A stretch of DNA of 64,000 nt from Nannobrachium achirus (lineage: Eukaryota > Chordata > Actinopteri > Myctophiformes > Myctophidae), in assembly GCA_963921795.1 (NCBI GenBank), contig OY997639.1, positions 48,834,895-48,898,894 of the forward strand, written 5' to 3'. The position numbers and the translations under genes are program-made. Below are positions 23,011 through 34,800 of the stretch, piece after piece; position 1 is the first letter of the stretch, and each line of letters opens with the position of its first letter. Under the pieces are notes generated by a model that worked only from the letters and a program-made list of their open reading frames with translations, searched no databases and was not told the origin of the DNA.

Positions 23011-23054
23011 CTACGAGTTGAATTTTACTTTTAAGTGGTCAATTGGTGCTTTTT

Positions 23055-23273
23055 GCGACCGTAGGTCGCAGATTAGTATGTAAACGGTCACAGCTTGTCC
23101 GTGTGTGTGTGTGTGTGTGTGTCTGTCACGCCTGACACAGGTTCTATGGGTTTGTCGCTCTGTCAGGGGAACCACTCTTAACAGAATGGGTTTGCCACTT
23201 TGACATCACGCTTGATGTCCCTTTTAGGCCCTTTAGGGGCGAGGTCGCATGTCGCCCTGAGGGATCTTACTAG
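23055..23273 (+). mobile_element. Helitron-like short element
   Basis: Begins with the palindrome GCGACCGTAGGTCGC (23055-23069), contains a (GT)n run, and ends CCCTGAGGG-atctta-CTAG followed by T, a Helitron-type 3' end (hairpin then CTRR-T). It begins 45 bases after the ankib1 poly(A) signal. Classification is inferred. Confidence 0.5.
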
Positions 23274-24068
23274 TAATATTTAAAAAAGTATATTAATTAC
23301 ACATGCAGATATCCAGTTAAAATTCCATATTTTAATATACACAATGAGTACAGAATAGGTGGTCAACAAAGGAGTTATTTATTTACCTTATTTATTTACC
23401 TTATTAAAATGACATATAATGCTTATAGAATAACCATGTCCACATTCACTGCAATGAATATCAGATACTCCAGGATATAACACAATAACCAGAATAATAC
23501 TCAAGCTGCATACTTGGTAAACATTCAGGAACACCTGTATTTTGTGGAAGTGTTTTATGGTGAAAGGTTTCAGTACAGAGGCCCTTAAAGACTAGCTGAA
23601 ATTCCACACTTTTAGAGGATAATCCGGTCATAATGGAGACATGGTTAACAATAGATGCCAAAATGTAATTAAGTGTGCCTGCCATGCAATGGCAAAAAAC
23701 TTGAGTTATCGTCCAAATACTTAATTCTGCCAGTGTTTTTCGGCACGTAATTCAGCCGAACGGTGAGAAAACCCCTGCAATTTACAAAGTGCGGCTCGAT
23801 CGGGAATTTTGTGCTAGTACGTTTCTTGGTGTTCCACTTACCATGGCGGTGTAATTCACCCAAAACTACGAGAAAGTCAGTCACCAACACATTACTCTGG
23901 CCTACTGTTACATAGAAACATGGTTTAAACGTGAAACCTATTTGAGTAAAAGTGAGTAAAACATGTCAACCATATATCAGACACAATTCAATTTAATGTG
24001 ATTATCGGCAGGTACAAACCACAGAACCTTGCCGCCTGGTTCAGCTGTACTTGTTACCAGGGAATGAT

Positions 24069-24152
24069 GGAGTAGTTCACCCCCAAAATGACTTTTTTTC
24101 TAGTGATTACTCACGCCATGGAAAAAAAGTTATTTTGGGCGTGAACTACTCC
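24069..24152. repeat. Compact foldback of the GTAGTTCACCCCCAAAATGAC family
   Basis: Arms 'gagtagttcacccccaaaat' and its inverted counterpart ending 'gtgaactactc', with 'gattactcacgccatgg' at the centre. Same family as 44331-44608 and 47078-47338 but without a TTAA duplication. Confidence 0.75.
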
Positions 24153-24518
24153 GATTCATTGTGCTAGACGCCACAGTGTGTTGCTACTCTGTTGAATATC
24201 AACAAACATGACAATCTATTTTTTTATTTTTTTATTTAAACAGTACACTAAAATAGGTTTGTGAGAGCATAAGAGGTGAGTAACACACCTGATGAAGCAA
24301 TGCCTTGTTTGATATGTTTTTACGTTTGATATGTTACGTAACATCCAGGCTGGTCATGGCAATGCCCAGCAGACAGCCGGTGTGGGAAGGTTGGAAAGCT
24401 TGATGCGTTCCAACTCCCCATTGATGTGATAGGCTGAGATGCTGCTAGCTCCCGTCTCACTAGGAAATATGTCACTAAGGAAATTAATTGCTCTCAAACT
24501 AAAATTTCAATTCGTCTT

Positions 24519-24805
24519 TAAGGGTGATTTATACTTTGTTGCGTGCCACATGTCACACACCGAAAATAGCCGACCTACAATCTCACAACGCGTTGCAGCA
24601 TGGCGGATTGTGAGCTTGTAGATTGGCAGTATAATGGAGACCCCGTCCCCAACATCTCAAGATTAAGGCTAATTCATAATTCGCAACTGATTTTCCAAAA
24701 CCATTTTCAGTTGAGCAATCATGTCCTTTGATGAAAGTAACTGATATTAAGCAGTTATTTTCACTGAGTGACGCGGTCAGGCGACAAAGTATGAATTAGC
24801 CCTAA
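24519..24805. mobile_element. MITE with TTTATACTTTGT-type ends
   Basis: Left end 'taagggtgatttatactttg' and right end 'caaagtatgaattagcccta' are inverted relatives. It contains the recurrent hairpin (24561-24630). Confidence 0.7.
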
Positions 24806-24868
24806 GTGGGGAATCAAACTGAATCAATCAGAAACTGATAACCAGCATCCGGGGAACAGGACGGCCTT

Positions 24869-25021
24869 TCAGCGACAGAGGCCAATGAGCTGCAGCAGTA
24901 GAAGGAACAGTGAGACAACGTCCAGATAGAGGTTGAGAGCAGCAAATATGTATTCCTCAGCAGAGATTGAGTACTTTTTGTGTTTCCCTCCCAGAATAAG
25001 CTGAGTATCCATCACCAAGTA
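24869..25021 (-). CDS. Lifeguard gene terminal exon
   Basis: 50 codons plus TGA: YLVMDTQLILGGKHKKYSIS, AEEYIFAALNLYLDVVSLFL and LLLQLIGLCR. The DTQL...EEYIFAALNLYLD signature is diagnostic for the TMBIM family. The protein ends GLCR rather than the usual acidic tail. Confidence 0.95.
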   Translation of the reverse strand, partial: YLVMDTQLILGGKHKKYSISAEEYIFAALNLYLDVVSLFLLLLQLIGLCR

Positions 25022-28000
25022 CTAGAGGGAGAGAGAGGGAGAGACTTAGACTTCATGCAGTGGTTCCCAACCAGGGGTACTGTACAAGTAAGCAGTGGGT
25101 ACATGGAATGATTGGGGATTTATTCAAATGTATTTCCCAAATTATAAGAATATTCCACAAAATCTCATAAAATGTTATGTGTGCAAACTGTGCATAACTG
25201 CTTTTCAGCAGGTTTCACCTATTACACGATGGGAAGAAGTCATGATCATGCATGTCAAAACGAATACATCCATGGTCAAATCTGCACCCATTAATAGTGC
25301 ACAAACATGGATAAATGGCTCAACAGTTATTTCTCCCTGCAGCCATAGGTTTAAAACGCTTAAAAGCATGCAAATAACAGTTGCACTGTACGTCCGCTGC
25401 ACAAAACAAGTTGTAACTTGCTTGTTGACAGCCTGTTCAGCAGTGTGTAGTCCTAGTTTGTTCCACCAGCTGAAGGAGCGGGTCACCACATTTGCTGTTA
25501 ATGCCACAGGCCTGCAGAGAGCTACTGTAGCTATGAAAATGTAGACCACTGCTGTTCAGCTGTGCATAATTGAAATTAAAGGGCACGGGGGCACCACAGT
25601 TTCTCTCTTAAATCTAACCACTGTGACAGACATTGGAAGCAGGCTGCCTGGCCTTGGCCATGGATCAAGTCTCATAATGTATGGGCTCAGCTGGCATTAA
25701 ACCTCTCTGTATGATATTGTTCTATTGAAATATTCATTTTTGATCTTGAGTGTGGGAAGTGATTCTGTGTAGATTTTTATAGTTTACTTACCAGGGAGAA
25801 TAACAAGGTTCCAAGGCAGGCATATGTAATGTAAAGATACTGTTGAAAGAGATGGAGACACAAAACGGGGTTTATTCTCTTATTTGTGTAATTTAACTAA
25901 GGATAATGATAAGATTGACTATGATTGCCTTTCAAAGTTTGCGGGAGGGGCCAGCTTTGCATAAAATGCAACAACAGCCCACTTCAGGTTTTGGCCCATA
26001 ACTCTTGAACTGTAGGTCGTACAGTCAACAAATATTTTTCCTCATAGCCGGGGATCCAGTCCCTCAGAATGGGAGGGGACCTGTGATGTTCTGCCGCACT
26101 TTTTATTTCTATTTTATCTATTAGTTTGGTCATTAAGGTCCACAGAATGAGAGGCCTGCTCTGCCGGAAACATCGCGAAAAAAAGTTATGGCCATTGATA
26201 GTAAAATATGTTATTGTTGTTTAACATGGTATAGATACCATTTTCAGTGTCAATGTCATGATGTTTTCGAACAACTAACTAACGCAGGAGAATGACCACT
26301 GAGAGATGCCAATCAGGTCATTATGTACAGGACACGGGATAATGAAAAGCCAAAACATTCTACATCCTTGGCTTCTGAGTCCACGAGACTCAGTCACAAC
26401 AACATCCCATCAAATCCATGTTATGTTTAATTGTCCAATCAGAATGTGACTAATGTATTCTGTAAAATCCATATATCTGTGAAATCATTATGCTTGTGAC
26501 TCAGAGAGAAACTATGGGTGAGAGATGCTCTATACTGTACTGGTACAGTACACTTTAAACTCTGACTATAATTTCAATACAACTAACTCAAAACCCACTT
26601 GCACTGGTGTGGACTCATTTCTTGTGTGGAGTACTTTATTATGGTTGGGAAAAACTGTTCATCAATATGGAATATGATTTTAAATCCCATCAGCCATTTG
26701 TATATTCACTGTCCCATCGACTCCACTACACAGGAAAGGAAATATATTCTAAAAAAGAAAAAAACCTGCTTTAAGTAGTATGTGAGGGGTCAAACTGGAG
26801 AGTTTTCATGATTCTGAATCCATTGCAAGCATTTGTTTTGCACAAAAAACATTCCTTGGGCTAGAAAACGGACAAACAAAAGTGTGAAAAGTGAGGAGTC
26901 ATCACTTTTCACAGTCATCACAGTGATGAGTCATCACTTTTCACACTTTTGTTGGTTCGTTTTCTATCCCAAGGAATGTTTTTGTGCAAAACAAATGCTT
27001 TCAATGGATTCAGAATCATGAAAACCCTCCAGTTTGACCCCTCACATGCTACTTAAAGCAGAATTTTCTTTTTTTTAATATATTTTGTTTCCTGTGTAGT
27101 GGAGTCAATGGGACAGTGAATATACAAATGGCCATAACTTTTTTTCGCGACGTTTCCGGCAGAGCAGGCCTCTCATTCTGTGGACCTTAATGACCAAACT
27201 AATAGATAAAACAGAAATAAAAAGTGCGGCAGAACATCACAGGTTCAACCCTATTCCTTGAGCTTTTGGGCATGTGGATCCCCGACTATCATGATTCCTT
27301 GGATCATGGCCCATTTGTGAGATTACATTTTCTGCAATTTTGCGCTTTCTTCAAAACACATTTTTTGCAGCTACTGACTCAAAATTCACACAAATCGATA
27401 AACTTTAACTTTAAGTGATAAGATCCAGTTCCATTTGGCTCTGACTGCCTTCCAAAGTTTGCGGGCCCTGGGTTGGCAACCTGGCCTGGCAGACACCTAT
27501 GCTCCCAAGAGCACACTTTTGAGTTCTGTTTTGGTTTGTTAGTGTGAATAAAAATCATTTGAACATCTAAGGTTTGTGTGAGCTTCCTCCTTTGTTGCAA
27601 ACTGAGCCATCTATAATGGTATGCTCTCAGAGTTAAATTAACTGGAGTTTTACCGTGCAGATTGTCTGGCCCCGAAGTACCAATGATAAATTAGATCTCT
27701 AACTCAGTATCAGACTTATGGTTCAATGACACGTTCAAAGGTAAATGAATAAATGATTAATTACCACATTGTTGTACATAACTAATCAGACTAGAAGGAC
27801 AAGACTGATTGATTGCATTTGAAAGCTTGTCTCAAGCCCTTTCATTCTAGGCTTTCTTTCCTAGGCGCTGTAAAATGATGTACACTACCATTGAAGTTAT
27901 TATAATGTATTTTGCTCAACTATGCATATGCCTTGTTGTATAACAGTCTAGTATAAAAAAAGAATTATGAAGATTTTGAGGATTGGTTTAAAAAAAACAT

Positions 28001-30447
28001 CAAATATTTATATATTGTTCTATATAATACGATTTAATATTCATAGAAAGAAACGGATCACCAATATAATAATTAATTTGGGGAACTGAATTGTCAAAGG
28101 AGCATATATTGTGCAAGAACACTGGGCCATGTCCGAAATCACATACTTAGTGATACTTACAAAACTAGTATGCCAAATTACTTTTTAGTGTGTCAGAAAG
28201 CTTACTACATAGTATGTGAGATGTATACTAAATTCAGGCCCGTTCAAAATCACATACTAACATAGTATTTATTATGCCAAATTGGTTTTTAGTATATCTG
28301 AACCAACCATATTATGTTATTTAATACTATTTATTCACCCTTTACTAAACAACAATTATTGGTTAAACCATGTCCCATGCTAGAAAATGTTAATTTGCAA
28401 TTGTATATCCACATCCAAGTTCATTTTCGTATGCATGCATATACACAGTAAAATGAATAGTGTTAATTTAACAAATGGAAGCAAATGGAACCATAAGACT
28501 GAGGACTTTACTGTGTGTGCATAATTGATGTCCACCCACAGGTCAGTGATGTCTCATGAGTTGCCCATCCAGGGGACAATAACTCTCTTTGTGTTTTGGA
28601 TATTGTTGCTGTCAGGCGCCACAATATTATAAGATAGATAATATATAAGGAATAGGGAGTGATGTCTGCTCGGTATGTAATGATAATATTTATGTAAAAA
28701 CTAGTTAATTGAACGATAGAGGGGTAAGGAGTGATGTGGGAGTGTTGGTGCTTGTACAGTATATATACAGTATGTATATTTGAATTTGTGTATATGGGTA
28801 TATCAAGAAAGCACATAAGGAGGAGCGCACACCTAAGTGAGTGAGGTGCTGACCACGCAGATAACACTGAATGAGAAGAAAGAGGCCGCACAACTCTTCA
28901 GCCACGATGCAAATAATTTATTTAACCAACGTTTCGACTGTTGCCAGTCTTCATCAGGGTTTGTATATAATATGGGTATATAACATCTTATGAATGTAAA
29001 TATAGAATATCTTTGGTTGTTCATTCACGATGAACATTTTTATTTTAACTGAAACTGTAAATCGATATGTAGAAAGGATAGGCATAAATAAGCTTTGAGC
29101 TTCAGCCTATGACTTTTCGATCAACCAGAAATAATTGTTGGATTATAGTGTGAAATGTTTTGTGATCATGTTGATGAGGATCAAAATAAACTAAACTAGG
29201 GCAGAAACCTTGTATCTCCATAATGCTTTTTTTCTTTTCTTTGTACGATAGTGTCACGCAAAATAAAATAAAAAAATAGCTCATCTACAAGCTCAAACGA
29301 GTTGTGATGTGGCGCATTGTGAGCTTGTAGATATGCATTTTTTGTCTGTGGGTTTTATAAATATTGAGCCGATGAAAAGTATTAACAAGAGCTAGTTTTC
29401 CATTGTTAAACATTCTTGTTTTTCCAATTCCTGGAAAGTTTTGGACATATACTATATTGCCTCAACTTCAGCTTACAGCCTCAACATCAGTGCACTCTCC
29501 CAGAAAGAAACACTGTCGATATTGGATGGATTTACCTGGGATCGCATGATTCCACAAAGCAATGCAAAGGACAAGAGGGTCCACCCAAACACCCAAACAC
29601 ATCCGTAGGCTGCAGTGAAGTCCACCTAGGCGGGGGGGGTGGGGGACAGACAGAAAGGGATTGAATATGATGAGCAACTCAAACAGGAAATGTAGACCGA
29701 ATGTCTCTCATTGGAACTCGTCATTGTCATAAAGGCGAGGGCACACAAGGTCCTCTGCATTGCAGCTGTACTGTGCAGCTCTGCAGAGTGCTATATCATG
29801 GAGGGCATACTCGCACTGCAGTTCAGCACATATCCAGGCGACAGTTCAAGGGAAAACAGACACATATTCGGTGGAACAGTGCTTAAGCGTTTGAATAAGT
29901 CAGTTGCAAGATAACCACCTGACTTGTTGTATTGAATTAAATAGAATAGAAACAGTGAGCATTGAGCATTGAATACTACATACACACATACTACACACTT
30001 AACCTTAACTTAAACCTCAACCATTATGTCTAGATAAATAAAAGCAACTCTGAGTTCTCTTGCATTTGAAAAGAGCCCATTATTATGTGAGAGAACTTAC
30101 TTTTGACTGCATAGCAAACAGTGTTAGACTGAAGGACACCAGTGCAGTGGCCCCCACAGCCCACATAACAGCCTCAGCGTCAAAGAATCTGCACAGATGG
30201 ATTGACAAATAATATTATATACTGGCAATGGAATCCAAAAGTGGCATGCTTACCTAGTCGCCATTCAGCATGGGCACATGTATAATGGAGTACAGCTGTA
30301 ATGTTACCCAGAGAAGAAAAAACAATTCTTCTCATGAAGATGTGTTGTTTTTGAGTGGTGGTAGACCGCTCCATAGCATGGCGGTGTGTGTATCCTGTAT
30401 GTATGTATGGGTGTGTGTAGCCTGAGGTGTATGTAGCCTGAGTACCA

Positions 30448-30499
<52 letters not shown>

Positions 30500-30537
30500 C
30501 ACACAGGGGGAGGGGGTTTGGGGGGTCAGCAGGTCAC

Positions 30538-30605
<68 letters not shown>

Positions 30606-33598
30606 GAGCAACCTTGCTATACATGTATTTTACCCATATACCTCAACCCCTGCTCCACTCACCCAGCGGTGCACAGCCTCCACCGCTCAGTTCACACAGG
30701 TGTGATTTTTCATGTTAGAGTCTGTTGTATGTGCCAGAGACTGCTGTGAATTGTGTAATGAGTTTGCTGTGTTCTTGTCATATCACTGAAAGGTTCTGGT
30801 ACTGCAATATGCCAAAAATATGCTAATTAGGATGAGTTATTATATTCTGATTGCGGGGGGAAATGTCTGATCTAAAGACTGTTTACAAAGGCACCATAAG
30901 ATTCTGTTCCCTAGGCACAAATCAGACTCTCTCTATAAAGAAAATATTACACTGAAATAAAGTTGCAAATGTGTTTTACTCTACTCTTTGGTTTTCTGAG
31001 AGTGCTCCTACTTCTGTTCTCAGTGAATATTCGTCTGAGGTTTTCAATGAAATATATTTTGTTTGTCTGCATAGTCTGTATTAGTATTGAGCACCCTACG
31101 AGTTCAGCTTAAGGTCGACCACAACACAAAGACGGAATCTCTCTATACACCAGGAAAAAAAAGTATACCTGCAGTGAAACAGCTTTAATAGTTCCATGTG
31201 TTTCATGGAAAAACTTATCACAGACATATTGGCCGTCTGGGCTTTGTTGTTTTGTTTTGTTTGTTCTTCTGTATCAAAGTATAGTGGGTTTGTCAGAGGA
31301 CTTGTTCTACATACTCACACTGCTACGGATCCAAGCATCAGGCCCTCCACAGTAGTCTGGAAGACCGACAGATAGAGATAGATTGGAGAGAGAAAAGGGA
31401 CAATTCCACAGAAAACAAATGCATTTCAAAAGAACCTAGTAGGAACGCAGTGAAGTAGAGCAGGTGTGGTGGGGTTTAATTTGATGGCTGGCTGGCGCTG
31501 GCTGGTACTCACAAACAAGCCCAGGGCGATGAAATTGAGGGGGACTCGACGCCGGAGGTTGTCACAGCAGGACAAGGCCAAGATGAGTACCAACACGCTC
31601 ACCCTAGTTTCACAGAGAATATAGAGTGCCTCGTAAATAGGAAATAAAGAGGGTGTAAAGTGAAGAAACACTGCTTCGAAATTTTAATTTCTAGAGTGCA
31701 TTATTTATGTATACTGTATACTATTGCTGCTATACTGCAGACGGAGATCAGTACACAGTGGCGGTCCCAAGGTTTTCCCCCCCGTGGTTTTCACAGGGTG
31801 ATGTTTTCATTTGGATAATTTACTGATGGTTGAAATGTGAGAGAGAGAGAGCGAGAGAGAGAGGGGGGGTGGGGGCTTGGGTGAAATAACACACTGAACA
31901 GTATAACTAGATGCGTTGATTTGTTGTGATTGCTTACATCATGACCGAGGTGAACCAGGAGTTGGACCATGCAAATTCCCTGAGGGGTTCCCTGGAAATC
32001 AGTGAAAGGGAGAGTTTGTGAGCGGGATGCAGTTTTATAGGAGCAGCATTTATTTTATAGAAGTAGAACCACTGCAATGTTTTTTTTGTATTTTCTTATT
32101 ATTAAATATTAACAGAGGACAGTACATTGTGCACATGGGAGCTATGTACAATTTACGATAAAGAAGTACAGGACTAGCTTTCGACCACATACATTATACT
32201 GAACCCATAAAGCTTTCAAACTACCGCAGAGTGAAAGCATATTAGGGTAGCAATGGTCATTCATTCTCTAAAGCCGAGGTAGGGAAACCGTGCCTGTTAC
32301 TTGTATTGGGGGGATCTCAGAGAGAACAATTTATACAGAAATGTCCTGACTTGTGGTAAATTGGTGCTCTTACATGGGAACACACCAGACTGACAGTAGA
32401 CAGATGAAGTTCACACTGGAATGTAATGTGGTTTATTTTTCTTCCTCTGTGCAATGATGACTCACCAATAGAGAAAGGCACAGATAATCCCAACAGTCAC
32501 CAGAAGCTGTATCATCAAGGTTATATAGACCTTCCTTATGAAAGCTGTTAGATAGATAGACATAGAGAGAGGGGGGGGGGGGGGGGGGGGGGGGAGAGAG
32601 AGAGAGAGAGAGAGACTCAGGCAGATGAAAGCAGATTGAAACAAAAAGGCAAACAGACAGAGACACAGCAAGGGAGGCAGCACACTCAGTTGTTTATGCC
32701 ACAAAGTATTTGAGAAATGTTTCTATTTTCATTGAATCCACTGGTCCTCTTGTAAATTAAGTGTGCTGTGTAGGAGGTGAAGAGGAGGGCAGGATGCTTG
32801 CAGCACAGCAACCAAGTTTCAATTTCAAATCAATTTCAAGAAAACATTGCAAAGTAAATGAGGGAGTAAGTAGAGATTATTCATGTCCAGATGTAGCCAA
32901 ATGAACAGACGCGAGCACATACTGTATGCAAACTCGCAGACAAAAAGACACACATGCACTGATTGCCGCTGTCTCCATCCATCTCCCTTCCTCTTTCTCC
33001 AACTCCCTATTCCCAGAGCGGGGATCTCTCCATTCCTCACCTCTCCTTACACCACCATCACTGAAGCAGTTTTCATCCTCGGCTATTCCATAGTCTTGAT
33101 AGTCAACCGGTGGGGCTTCAGTAAACTGGAAACCATCTCCAGCTGTGCGGCCCCCTGGATGAACCACGTTGTCATAGGGACCCATGGGAGAGATGACAGC
33201 GATGTTCCCCTTCCCAACCTCGTCAAAGATAAAACAAGGCTGACTTTCAGTTCACTTTCTGTTCAATGAATTCAGGAGGTGGATTCTAAAACTAAAAACT
33301 AAAATCACAGTAATATTTTGAAGTAGAAAATATGCTGTATATTACTTTATATAAGCGAGAAAATACCACCTTCAACTCAGTCTCTCCAGGTCTGACTCTT
33401 GACTGCATTCAGTTTTGAATAGTTGTACCTGAAAGATTAGTTTCACCAAACAGCCCATGAACTTGATTAATATTATGTTCAACCAGAACTACTAACCTGG
33501 TAACTCGGCACTGGATAAGGGCCCTGGGGACCATAATCCTGGGCATTATACGGTGGGGGACGAGGTCCATCGTCACTGCTGCTATTATTTTGGTCCAT
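24869..33598 (-). CDS. Lifeguard/TMBIM-family membrane protein (LFG1/GRINA-like), 10 coding exons
   Basis: Complete gene on the minus strand encoding 306 residues. Members of the BAX inhibitor-1/lifeguard family are multi-span membrane proteins of ER, Golgi or endosomes that modulate calcium leak and apoptosis. Coding exons in order: 33497-33598, 33041-33218, 32466-32544, 31938-31991, 31513-31603, 31319-31356, 30101-30188, 29536-29625, 25792-25839, 24869-25021; all have AG acceptors and GT donors and total 921 bases in frame. The N-terminus is Pro/Tyr/Gly-rich (DDGPRPPPYNAQDYGPQGPY), as in lifeguards. The family core starts at AFIRKVYITLMIQLLVTVGI. Seven hydrophobic spans follow, ending YLVMDTQLILGGKHKKYSIS and EEYIFAALNLYLDVV, which hold the conserved DTQL and LYLD acidic residues of the family's pore region. 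I cannot choose between LFG1, GRINA or a fish-specific paralogue, so no symbol is given. Confidence 0.93.
25792..25839 (-). CDS. Lifeguard gene exon: sixth span
   Basis: 16 codons, phase 0/0: YLYITYACLGTLLFSL, with acceptor caacag and donor gtaagt. It is separated from the previous exon by a 3.7 kb intron that contains a large palindrome. Confidence 0.9.
25840..29535 (-). other. Lifeguard intron (3.7 kb) with large palindrome
   Basis: Intron between exons 29536-29625 and 25792-25839. It holds the 26035-27310 inverted repeat, a paired TA-rich fish repeat at about 28130-28340 (repeated 'caaaatcacatactaa..agtat' motifs), a repeat fragment with an ACGTTTCGAC..CTTCATCAGGG signature near 28910-28965, and a recurrent hairpin at 29272-29342. 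Nothing coding seen. Confidence 0.8.
26035..27310. repeat. 1.2-kb palindrome in a lifeguard intron
   Basis: Two arm segments pair in order: 26080-26196 with 27127-27244 (117 bases, nearly perfect), and 26694-26912 with 26919-27127. The left arm carries a 497-base insertion (26197-26693). Weaker pairing extends outward ('cggggatcca' on both sides). The centre contains three 'cacttttcac'-like motifs. Confidence 0.9.
29536..29625 (-). CDS. Lifeguard gene exon: fifth span
   Basis: 30 codons, phase 0/0: VDFTAAYGCVWVFGWTLLSF then ALLCGIMRSQ. K-V/F-DFT at the start is a family hallmark. Acceptor acctag, donor gtaaat. Confidence 0.92.
30101..30188 (-). CDS. Lifeguard gene exon: fourth span
   Basis: 88 bases encoding FFDAEAVMWAVGATALVSFS then LTLFAMQSK, equivalent to the conserved AVGITA..C...T.FSFQTK segment. 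Donor gtaagt. Confidence 0.93.
30345..30706 (+). repeat. Composite repeat with CA core, copy 1
   Basis: Starts 'tttttgagtggtggtagacc', has GCAC and CA tracts (30444-30502 and 30541-30601) and ends 'caccgctcagttcacacagg'. Relatives at 49325-49623 and, inverted, 52471-52937. It lies in the lifeguard intron 29626-30100/30189-31318 region. Confidence 0.8.
31319..31356 (-). CDS. Lifeguard gene short exon
   Basis: 38 bases encoding TTVEGLMLGSVA(V), aligning with the T.AEG..VG.VA motif of the family. Acceptor cttccag, donor gtgagt. Confidence 0.9.
31513..31603 (-). CDS. Lifeguard gene exon: second and third spans
   Basis: 91 bases encoding VSVLVLILALSCCDNLRRRV then PLNFIALGLF. The RRR..P.NFI.LGLF block is typical of lifeguards. 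Confidence 0.92.
31938..31991 (-). CDS. Lifeguard gene exon: first loop and start of second span
   Basis: 54 bases, acceptor tttccag, donor gtaagc. Encodes EPLREFAWSNSWFTSVM with split codons (Trp, Met) at both ends that complete in frame. Confidence 0.9.
32466..32544 (-). CDS. Lifeguard gene exon: first membrane span
   Basis: 79 bases encoding FIRKVYITLMIQLLVTVGII then CAFLY(W). FIRKVY..L..QLLVTVG is the start of the conserved BI-1 core. The acceptor follows a (CT)n/(C)n tract. Confidence 0.93.
32572..32615. repeat. G-run and GA-run near a splice acceptor
   Basis: On the minus strand this is (CT)n followed by a C-run ending about 28 bases upstream of the acceptor of the exon at 32466-32544, so it forms part of the pyrimidine-rich region there. 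Confidence 0.9.
33041..33218 (-). CDS. Lifeguard gene exon: cytosolic N-terminal region
   Basis: 178 bases between acceptor ttgacgag and donor gtgagg. Encodes VGKGNIAVISPMGPYDNVVH and a Pro/Asp-rich linker ending GGVRR. Its single spare base combines with the next exon to make Ala, giving RRAFIRKVY. Confidence 0.88.
33497..33598 (-). CDS. Lifeguard gene exon: start codon, Pro-rich N-terminus
   Basis: 34 codons beginning ATG GAC CAA (MDQNNSSSDDGPRPPPYNAQ...) and ending SYQ before donor gttagt. The ATG lies only about ten bases after a candidate acceptor, typical of a separate 5' UTR exon. Confidence 0.9.
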
Positions 33599-34688
33599 TC
33601 TACTTGTCCTTTTTCCATAAATTAGAAATACAGAAGAGATGTGAGTATGTGTTAGTTTAGTGATAAGAGACATCTTAAGGATGCAAAGAGGTGAAAGATA
33701 ATAACCCTTCATTAAGGTAATCGATTGGAAATCGGGAACAATGTAAAATTGTAAATGAATGTGAATAATATATATATTCTATATATTCTTCTATTATATA
33801 TTATATTTATTATTATGGCAAATGTCTTAATTCACAAGACTAAATACCTGCAAATGCTAATGAAGGCTGGCAGCTGAAAAGTGTCAGTTTGTATGCTGCA
33901 TTAAATCGGTTATTTAAGCTATATATTTAACAGAGAGTGCAGGTTTTTTCCTTCCATTTATGGCCTTGACGCCCATTGGAATCAGAACTACATTGCTGTT
34001 TTATGGTGAGATAAAATACGCTTTATTAGTCTGTGAGGAAATTTAATTATCATCAAGGAGAGGTGAGGAATGATAATCTATGGTCAGGTACAGTATTTGA
34101 GTAACAAAATTGCTTTTGGCAATTAAAAAGTTGAATTGAGGGAGATAAAACCCCAGTAAATGTCACATAAACAGTAACTGCCCGTGACTTTAGGCTAGAC
34201 AGTGAAGCCTAAAGCATAATAGTTTCATCACGTCATTGCATTGCCATGTAAACTGTATGACAGAAACTGTAGCATTAGCAAGGAAGAGCTGGTGAGTGGT
34301 GAATGCCTTTAACTTCCTTGTCAGTGCTATGAAATAATCAATAATGAGTATTAGCCTAGGAACACATAGCTACCGATCAGTGATCTAGGTGTACCACCTA
34401 GAATAAAAAAAAAAAAACTACAATAAAACCTTTGTTCAGAAGAGTAAAACATATTATTCAAATGTATTCAAATTTGAACATCAGGAGCACTTCGCTTATT
34501 TGACTTGAAGGCACCCTGTACTTGAATAGCAACGCAAGTGGACTCATCACTTGCAAGATAACATTAAAAGAGCGTTCCTCACACTTTGCAAGTCTTCGAA
34601 AGGAGTTCAGCTACAAGTCGATCCAGGTTTTTTCCCTGATGTGTTTCAATTAATAGTAACAATTCTAATTCATGATATCGTCACTTAC

Positions 34689-34800
34689 TGTAGCTCTGGC
34701 GGCGTGATGTCCAGGAATCTGCTGGGCTGCTGCTTCCTGTAGCGTTGGTTCTCCCTTCAGGGCAAAGTCTACCTGCTATCAGCCGGTTCCCACGGAGACA
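34689..34800 (-). other. Probable 5' non-coding exon of the lifeguard gene
   Basis: On the minus strand the sequence GAGCTACA is followed by a good donor, gtaagtga (34681-34688). It lies about 1.1 kb upstream of the ATG exon, whose 5' side has a possible acceptor just before the start codon. The upstream edge is a guess and no TATA box is evident. Confidence 0.4.

Larger units (their letters stand above)
19878..23030 (+). other. ankib1: ankib1 3' UTR (inferred)
   Basis: AT-rich non-coding sequence from the stop codon to a canonical AATAAA at 23005-23010. It carries two small inverted-repeat elements (22322-22413 and 22513-22756) but otherwise few repeats, unlike the introns. The assignment is by position and poly(A) signal; earlier poly(A) use is possible. 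Confidence 0.65.
23274..24868. other. Intergenic region between convergent genes
   Basis: About 1.6 kb between the ankib1 3' end and the lifeguard stop codon. It contains a short foldback (24069-24152) and an inverted-repeat element (24519-24805). No gene seen in 23274-24060. Confidence 0.7.
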
